Source: Chloroflexota bacterium (GTDB taxonomy: Bacteria; Chloroflexota; Dehalococcoidia; SM23-28-2; RBG-16-64-32). Taken from it: 8,825 nucleotides of DNA. Shown here one piece after another: positions 1 to 4,328 of this stretch; within the stretch, counting starts at the first letter, position 1, and each line of letters begins with the position of its first letter. Location of the stretch: contig JADFKX010000080.1 in NCBI GenBank assembly GCA_022564695.1, forward strand, positions 1 through 8,825, given 5' to 3'. The notes beneath the pieces were generated by a model that worked only from the letters and a program-made list of their open reading frames with translations, did not search any database and was not told the DNA's origin. The position numbers and the translations under genes were made by a program.

Positions 1-1
1 G

Positions 2-436
2 CGGTTCCGTAACGGCGGGTACCCCCCCGCCCCCGCCCCCCGCCGCGACGCCGACGGCTACTTCTGGTTCGTTGGCCGCGCCGACGACGTCATCAACACT
101 GCCGGCCACCTCGTCGGCCCCTTCGAGGTGGAGAGCGCTCTCCTCGAGCACCCGTCCGTCGCCGAGGCGGGTGTCATCGGCAAGCCGGACCCGATAGCGA
201 TGGAGGTGGTCAAGGCGTTCGTCGCCCTCAATGACGGATACGAGCCCAGCGATAAGCTGCGGCGGGAGCTGATCCGCTTCGGGCGCGAGAAGCTGGGCGC
301 CGGCGTGGCGCCGCGTGAGATCGAGTTCGTCCCCTCTCTGCCCAAGACCCGCAGCGGCAAGATCATGCGCCGGCTGCTCAAGGCACGGGAGCTGGGCCTC
401 CCCGAGGGCGACACCAGCACCCTTGAGGAGGACTAG
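2..436 (+). CDS. acsA: Acetate/acyl-CoA ligase (AMP-forming), C-terminal part
   Basis: This is the 3' end of an ANL-superfamily acyl-CoA synthetase, which activates acetate or another short carboxylate to acyl-CoA through an acyl-adenylate in the cytoplasm. The frame is open from the window edge, so the 5' part is missing. About 144 residues are visible. They contain the A8 hinge motif (GRADDVINTAGHLVGPFEVE) and the A10 motif PKTRSGKIMRR, whose lysine is the catalytic, acetylation-sensitive residue of this family. The ending LGLPEGDTSTLEED is typical of the AcsA branch. Just upstream, the A7 region (normally Y-x-x-GD) reads GGYPPAPAPRRD because of a cytosine-rich tract, so the conserved Asp is absent; sequence error is the likeliest reason. 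Family assignment is firm; the exact substrate (acetate, propionate or medium-chain) is inferred. Confidence 0.9.
   Translation, partial: RFRNGGYPPAPAPRRDADGYFWFVGRADDVINTAGHLVGPFEVESALLEHPSVAEAGVIGKPDPIAMEVVKAFVALNDGYEPSDKLRRELIRFGREKLGAGVAPREIEFVPSLPKTRSGKIMRRLLKARELGLPEGDTSTLEED
22..44. repeat. Cytosine-rich low-complexity tract
   Basis: Runs of 7, 5 (plus a preceding single C making a run of 5 after a G) and 6 cytosines separated by single guanines lie within the ligase coding region, at the point where the conserved A7 motif should be. The tract replaces an expected Gly-Asp pair with Ala/Pro codons. It looks like unreliable base calls near a contig end, but a real local expansion cannot be excluded from the sequence alone. 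Confidence 0.5.
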
Positions 437-486
437 CGCCAGTATTCTACGCCACCGTCCAAAGGTGGTCGCGTGAGGGGACCTAG

Positions 487-996
487 ATGCCTACTAGCCA
501 ACAGCGAGATTGGCCTGCTTTCAGAAGCTACGTCTGCTACGGATTCAAGCTGTTCGCTTTATTAATCTGGTTCGTACCGCTACTTGCCCTCGGCACGGCG
601 TATTGGTCTGAGACAAAGCTATTTGCCCATGTGCTGCCAACGGCAAGCTATCCCTCCAGCTTGGTCGCGTTCGCTGTTGCCATTTTGGGTGGGCACCTAG
701 CTGGTTTTCTCATCTCCGCCTCGCTACGGCTGTGGGTAATAGAGGGTAGGAACCCAGAAGGGCCGGGCCCTGAACCAGTGACCCCTGCCCTGGTAGGAGC
801 CATAGAAAGGGCATTCTACGTATATGCACTCTATGTTGGCTTTCCTGAAGCCATCGCTGTGTGGATGGCCCTAAAGGCTGTGGGGCGGTGGCAGACTAAG
901 GAACGGGCACAATTCAACGCATTCCTAATAGGCAGTGCAGTATCTTTGGCGTTTGGAGTGTTAGGTGCCGCGATAGTCGCGAAGGATCCTCTTTGA
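487..996 (+). CDS. Small membrane protein of unknown function (four predicted helices)
   Basis: I do not recognise this 169-residue protein. It starts at an ATG preceded by GAGGGG (475-480) at 6-base spacing. Four hydrophobic segments are visible at about residues 20-40, 58-80, 105-130 and 143-164, so it should be an integral membrane protein with no large soluble domain. The segment IERAFYVYALYVGFPEAIAVWMALKAV holds charged or polar residues (E, E, K) inside helices, a pattern seen in small uncharacterised membrane proteins of bacteria and phages. The gene follows the ligase by 50 bases but has a visibly different composition: more AT-ending codons (TTA, ATA, CTA, TAT) than its GC-rich neighbours, which hints at separate origin or low expression. 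The real coding status is supported by the RBS and by coherent helix periodicity; function is unknown. Confidence 0.75.
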   Translation: MPTSQQRDWPAFRSYVCYGFKLFALLIWFVPLLALGTAYWSETKLFAHVLPTASYPSSLVAFAVAILGGHLAGFLISASLRLWVIEGRNPEGPGPEPVTPALVGAIERAFYVYALYVGFPEAIAVWMALKAVGRWQTKERAQFNAFLIGSAVSLAFGVLGAAIVAKDPL

Positions 997-1067
997 TCGA
1001 GATCGACGCTTGTTGAAGCGTATCCTCGGCGCACCTAAAGGGCGAATCCGCCGCCGACTCTGTCGCG

Positions 1068-1073
1068 TACAAT
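1068..1073 (+). promoter_or_regulatory. Possible -10 element upstream of the selenoprotein gene
   Basis: TACAAT lies 19 bases before the ATG at 1093. No recognisable -35 hexamer sits 16-18 bases further upstream, so this is a weak call; it would give a very short leader ending at the strong RBS. Confidence 0.25.
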
Positions 1074-1080
1074 GGGGTAC

Positions 1081-1087
1081 AGGAGGG
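1081..1087 (+). promoter_or_regulatory. Strong ribosome binding site that fixes the 1093 start
   Basis: AGGAGGG sits 5 bases upstream of the ATG at 1093. The alternative ATG at 1204 has no Shine-Dalgarno sequence in front of it (the preceding bases read CTTGCCAAGTA). Translation therefore begins at 1093 and must meet the in-frame TGA at 1186. Confidence 0.8.
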
Positions 1088-1092
1088 AAAGC

Positions 1093-1500
1093 ATGGCGTT
1101 TAAGGACGAGGGGTACGACGACGAGCGGTTCTGGGAGCAGGTTCGCTCGGAGAATACCACCTTCCTCGGCTTCTGGACCCACCGCTGAGGATCTTGCCAA
1201 GTAATGGCGCCCGTGTTTGCGCGCCTAGGCAAGCATTACCGTAAGCGTATCGAGTTCATCGCCGTTAACACCTACGACCGACCCGATATCGCCAAGCGGT
1301 TCGGGGTTAGCTCCACGCCCACCTTCATCCTCACCCGCAAGGGGAAGGCGCTGCGCCGCTTCTACGGCAACATCCCGGAGCCCCTCCTCAAGCAGCACCT
1401 GGCGCCCCACGCTCCGCCTGCGCCTGAGGGCGAGGAAGAGGAGGAGGAAGAGCGGGGTCTGCTCTCCCGCTTCCTTGGCGGCCTGTTCGGTCGCAACTAA
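1093..1500 (+). CDS. Thioredoxin-like selenoprotein (Sec at TGA 1186-1188, UGSC active site)
   Basis: A 135-residue thioredoxin-fold protein read from ATG 1093 through a single in-frame TGA to TAA at 1500. Residues 24-42 read FLGFWTHR-[TGA]-GSCQVMAPVF, which matches the thioredoxin FWAxWCGPCxxxAPV pattern position for position; the TGA (codon 32) takes the place of the first, nucleophilic cysteine and Cys35 is the resolving one. The cis-proline is present at residue 76 (SSTPTF). Thioredoxin-like selenoproteins with UxxC centres are known in bacteria, so read-through as selenocysteine is the best explanation. A hairpin begins 4 bases after the TGA. After the core comes an acidic stretch (eight Glu, about 112-120) and a short amphipathic end (LLSRFLGGLFGRN). 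A predicted thiol-disulfide or peroxide reductase role is inferred. The alternative is a pseudogene or Cys-to-stop mutation, less likely because everything else is intact. Confidence 0.8.
1193..1233 (+). promoter_or_regulatory. Candidate bacterial SECIS hairpin
   Basis: A two-part stem lies just downstream of the TGA at 1186-1188. The lower stem pairs CTTGCC (1193-1198) with GGCAAG (1228-1233), six perfect pairs. After an asymmetric internal loop, the upper stem pairs GGCGC (1206-1210) with GCGCC (1221-1225). The apical loop (1211-1220, CCGTGTTTGC) starts 22 bases after the TGA and contains a GU near its 5' side, as in known bacterial SECIS loops that bind SelB. The position fits the family; the loop is somewhat larger than in E. 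coli fdhF. Pairing is seen in the sequence; function is inferred. Confidence 0.55.
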
Positions 1501-1572
1501 AGGCCAGGTCGCTTACTGCGCCAGGCGGGAGGACACGTTCTCAAAGCTAAGCTCTAACTGTGGCCAACCGGA

Positions 1573-1601
1573 TTGGCATTTCCGCTATATACGCTTACAA
1601 T
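1573..1601 (+). promoter_or_regulatory. Sigma-70-type promoter for the DRE-TIM condensing enzyme
   Basis: TTGGCA (1573-1578) and TACAAT (1596-1601) are separated by exactly 17 bases, each one mismatch from the TTGACA/TATAAT consensus. Transcription would begin near 1608, giving a leader of about 20 bases before ATG 1630. The local sequence is markedly more AT-rich than the flanking genes. Confidence 0.65.
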
Positions 1602-1629
1602 AGTTTCGGCGTACCTATCGGATTTACAT

Positions 1630-3003
1630 ATGACAGCAAAACGCAAAGTCAATCCCGAACGCGTTTACTACAACTACGACGGCCGTATACCTCCCGTTCG
1701 CCTGGAATCGAAGCCCGCTGCGCTGCCCAACGGTCGCATCGATGGCCTCCCCAAGCTAATCACCGACACCACTCTGCGTGATGGCGCTCAGGACTCCCGC
1801 CTCGCCCTGTTCCCCAACGAGGCCCGCCTGCGCTACGTGGACCTCCTCCACGACCTGGATAACGGCACCGGCGTCATCTCCGCCATCGAGACGTTCATCT
1901 ACCAGGAGCGCGACCTCTGGGTGCTCGATAAGCTCCTCGAACGTGAGTACGACTACCCGAAGATCACTACCTGGATACGCGCCAACCCCAAGGACGTACG
2001 GCGTCTCTCAGAGGTGAGCCAGGGCCGAGTGAAGGAGACGGGCATGCTCGCCTCCTCCTCCGACCATCACATCTTCGACAAGCTGGGGTTCCGCAGCAAG
2101 GAAGAGGCGATCGACAAGTACCTCCGGCCCATCCTCACCGCCTGCGAGTACGGCATCACGCCTCGCGTCCACCTGGAGGACTGCACCCGCGCCGACATCG
2201 ACGGTTGGGTGCTCCCCTTCATGGAGACGGTGCTGGAGGCCACGGAAGGGCTTGCCAGGTTCCGCGTCTGCGATACCATCGGCTGGGGCTCCCCGGACCC
2301 CTACGTTGCACTCCCCCAGGGCGTGCCGCGTCTCATAGCTACCCTGTTCGCCGAGACCGGCGCCGAGCTGGAGTTCCACGGCCATAACGACTTCGGACTT
2401 GCCACCGCGAACTCGCTCGCCGCCTGGCGCTACGGCTGTCGCAAGGTCAACGTGACGTTTGGCGGCCTGGGTGAGCGCACCGGCAACACCCCCCTTGAGC
2501 AGGTGCTGGCTGGATACGTACGATTGTACGGCGACCCAGGGTTTGGGCAGCCCGTTTTGGGGGAGATGAAGAGGATGGTGGAGGAGTATCTTGTGCCGCT
2601 GCCGGCCACCGCGCCCATCATCGGCGATGTGTTCACCACCCAGGCTGGCATCCACCAGGCCGGCGTGGCCCTGCAGGATGACGCCCCCGGCGGCCTCATC
2701 TACCTCGCCTATGACCCGGCGGTTGTGGGCAGTGAGGGTGCGGAGCGCAGCGTCGTTGGCGCCCTCTCCGGCTCGGAGGGCATCGTCTCGATACTGAACC
2801 GCGAGGCTGAGGCGCGCGGGCTTGAGGTGCGCTTCTCCGGCACCAACCGTGTCGTCAAGGAGATATACGACCGCATCCAGACGATCTACGACGGCGAGTA
2901 TGACGAATCCGCCGACGCCTGGGTGAACTACCGCACTACGTTCTACCAGCCGGACGAGATCTGGCGGATGGCGGTGGAGCTGGGCGCCGCCGACGGCGAC
3001 TAG
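1630..3003 (+). CDS. DRE-TIM condensing enzyme (isopropylmalate/homocitrate/Re-citrate synthase family)
   Basis: A 457-residue cytoplasmic enzyme expected to condense an acyl-CoA, usually acetyl-CoA, with an oxo-acid. The metal and substrate residues of the HMGL-like TIM barrel are visible: ITDTTLRDGAQ (Arg50, Asp51), the HxH metal motif at His250/His252 (EFHGHNDFG) and GGLGERTGNTPLE at 279-290. The length is close to the catalytic domain plus linker, with no separate LeuA-type C-terminal regulatory domain evident. Segments KETGMLASSSDHHIF, HLEDCTRADIDGWVLPF and CDTIGWGSPDPYVALPQGVP resemble, as I recall them, the Re-citrate synthase-like branch more than ordinary LeuA, so Re-citrate synthase is a reasonable guess but not proven. 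I chose ATG 1630 because an upstream in-frame TTG (1573) is the -35 box of the promoter. No clear Shine-Dalgarno precedes 1630, so translation may start on a near-leaderless message. Confidence 0.85.
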   Translation: MTAKRKVNPERVYYNYDGRIPPVRLESKPAALPNGRIDGLPKLITDTTLRDGAQDSRLALFPNEARLRYVDLLHDLDNGTGVISAIETFIYQERDLWVLDKLLEREYDYPKITTWIRANPKDVRRLSEVSQGRVKETGMLASSSDHHIFDKLGFRSKEEAIDKYLRPILTACEYGITPRVHLEDCTRADIDGWVLPFMETVLEATEGLARFRVCDTIGWGSPDPYVALPQGVPRLIATLFAETGAELEFHGHNDFGLATANSLAAWRYGCRKVNVTFGGLGERTGNTPLEQVLAGYVRLYGDPGFGQPVLGEMKRMVEEYLVPLPATAPIIGDVFTTQAGIHQAGVALQDDAPGGLIYLAYDPAVVGSEGAERSVVGALSGSEGIVSILNREAEARGLEVRFSGTNRVVKEIYDRIQTIYDGEYDESADAWVNYRTTFYQPDEIWRMAVELGAADGD

Positions 3004-3079
3004 CGTCGCGGATCGCCACGAGCCAGAGAAAGTTGCTTCGGCGTTCAAGAACTTCTGGCGCGCCTCTTTCGCTCATCAC

Positions 3080-3107
3080 TTGCCTATCCTGCTCACACGA
3101 GTAGAAT
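3080..3107 (+). promoter_or_regulatory. Promoter upstream of fabH
   Basis: TTGCCT (3080-3085) and TAGAAT (3102-3107) with a 16-base spacer form a plausible sigma-70 promoter in the 164-base gap before fabH. The leader would be about 55 bases and carries AGGAGG at 3153-3158, nine bases before the ATG at 3168. Nothing else is recognisable in this gap. Confidence 0.5.
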
Positions 3108-3167
3108 GGATGTCGGTTCGGCTGAGAACGATAGGCGAAGCTCACGACAGGTAGGAGGTCCAGAAGG

Positions 3168-4283
3168 ATGCCTTACGCCCAAGTAGCGGGCTGGGGTATG
3201 GCTGTTCCCTCGCGGATTGTCACCAACAAAGATCTTGTGGAGACGGGGCTGGAGACAACCGAAGAGTGGATTGAGACGAGGACTGGCATTAAGCAACGGC
3301 GGTTGCTGGCGCCCGGGGAGGCGACCTCTGACCTGGCCGTGACGGCTGCACAGCGCGCCCTTGAGGTGGCGAACGTCCATCCCGCGGACCTGGACCTGAT
3401 TATCGTCGCCACCTGTACGCCAGACCATCTGGTGCCGGCAACTGCTTCGCTGGTGCAGGACAGGATCGGGGCCGGGCGCGCCGGCGCCACAGACCTGAAC
3501 GCCGCCTGCAGCGGCTTTGTTTACGCTCTCAGCCTTGCGGCGGGGCAGATAGAGTCCGCCCGAGTTAGGCAAGTGCTGGTCATAGGGGCTGACGCGGTCT
3601 CCATCTACCTGGACTGGCAGGATCGGGAGACGTGCATCCTCTTCGGAGACGGCGCTGGTGCTCTCCTCCTCCAGCCGAGCGAAGAGCCCGGCATCCTTTC
3701 CACCTCGCTTGGTTCCGATGGATCAGGGGCGTCGCTGCTCATGGTCTCTGCCGGCGGGTCGCGGTTCCCCATCAATAGTGACGCTCTGCGCAACGGCGAT
3801 AATCACCTGGTGATGGATGGCCGGCAGATATTTCGTTTGGCTGCGCAGATGATGGGCAAGGCTGCGGAGAAGGCCATTGAAGCGTCAGGGCTGACCCCTG
3901 AGGATGTAAATTTATTGATACCGCATCAGGCGAACGGTCGTATCGTTGAGGCGGCAGCCAAAAGGCTGGGGCTGCCCCCCGAAAAGGTCTACGCTAACCT
4001 CGCCAAGTACGGCAACACCACCGCCGCCTCCATCCCTATCGCCCTATGCGAGGCTATCGAGGAGGGCAGGGTGAAGCCGGGCGACAACATTGTGCTAACG
4101 AGCTTCGGCGCTGGTCTCTCCTGGGGGTCCGCAGTCATCCGTTGGGGCCTGCCCTTGCCCGTCGAGGTGTCATCGTGGCGGCGTTGGCAGCGGCGGCTCC
4201 GGGGTCGCTGGGCGACGTTCCAGTCCTCTCTTCGCAAGAGGGGTCGGAGAGCGCGCTCCTTCGTGGACCGCAAGTACAATTAG
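3168..4283 (+). CDS. fabH: Beta-ketoacyl-ACP synthase III with arginine-rich C-terminal tail
   Basis: This enzyme condenses acetyl-CoA or another acyl-CoA primer with malonyl-ACP to start fatty acid synthesis. The KAS III Cys-His-Asn triad is complete: Cys114 in NAACSGF, His253 in IPHQAN and Asn283 in YGNTTAASI. TRTGIKQRR (about 38-45), FGDGAGA (159-165) and the C-terminal SFGAGLSWGSAVIRW are further family signatures. A strong AGGAGG lies nine bases before the ATG. FabH is usually about 320-330 residues; here 371 are present because roughly 40 extra residues follow the core, with about a dozen arginines (for example RRWQRRLRGRW and RKRGRRAR). No other fatty-acid genes are adjacent, so a specialised priming role or a KAS III relative in another pathway remains possible. 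The gene converges with the CysRS fusion gene, 45 bases away. Confidence 0.92.
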   Translation: MPYAQVAGWGMAVPSRIVTNKDLVETGLETTEEWIETRTGIKQRRLLAPGEATSDLAVTAAQRALEVANVHPADLDLIIVATCTPDHLVPATASLVQDRIGAGRAGATDLNAACSGFVYALSLAAGQIESARVRQVLVIGADAVSIYLDWQDRETCILFGDGAGALLLQPSEEPGILSTSLGSDGSGASLLMVSAGGSRFPINSDALRNGDNHLVMDGRQIFRLAAQMMGKAAEKAIEASGLTPEDVNLLIPHQANGRIVEAAAKRLGLPPEKVYANLAKYGNTTAASIPIALCEAIEEGRVKPGDNIVLTSFGAGLSWGSAVIRWGLPLPVEVSSWRRWQRRLRGRWATFQSSLRKRGRRARSFVDRKYN

Positions 4284-4286
4284 GCC

Positions 4287-4306
4287 CCGGCCAGTTCGCC
4301 GGCCGG
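4287..4306. terminator. GC-rich hairpin between convergent genes
   Basis: CCGGCC (4287-4292) can pair with GGCCGG (4301-4306), or CCGGC with GCCGG at 4298-4302, in the 45-base gap between fabH and the minus-strand fusion gene. There is no proper T-run on either side, so it may be only a weak bidirectional terminator. Confidence 0.3.
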
Positions 4307-4328
4307 TATTCGACGCCGATAGCGTTGG

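Noticed and set aside
1093..1188. Thioredoxin-like gene as a simple pseudogene broken by a stop codon
   Set aside because: The only lesion falls exactly on the first active-site Cys codon, the frame is otherwise intact with RBS, cis-proline and normal end, and a hairpin follows the TGA; selenocysteine explains all of this better, though host sel genes were not visible.
1204..1500. Independent CDS starting at ATG 1204
   Set aside because: It lacks a Shine-Dalgarno sequence and would begin inside the thioredoxin active site, after the resolving cysteine; it is the downstream half of the gene from 1093.
2008..3048. Long open frame on the minus strand (346 codons) opposite the condensing enzyme
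   Set aside because: Its translation is rich in Gly/Ala/Arg/Val without recognisable motifs and it mirrors a well-supported gene; it is an effect of high GC at third codon positions.
3030..3055. AAGTT...AACTT imperfect hairpin after the condensing enzyme gene
   Set aside because: The stem is only five weak pairs with a long loop and no T-run, so a terminator call is not supported.
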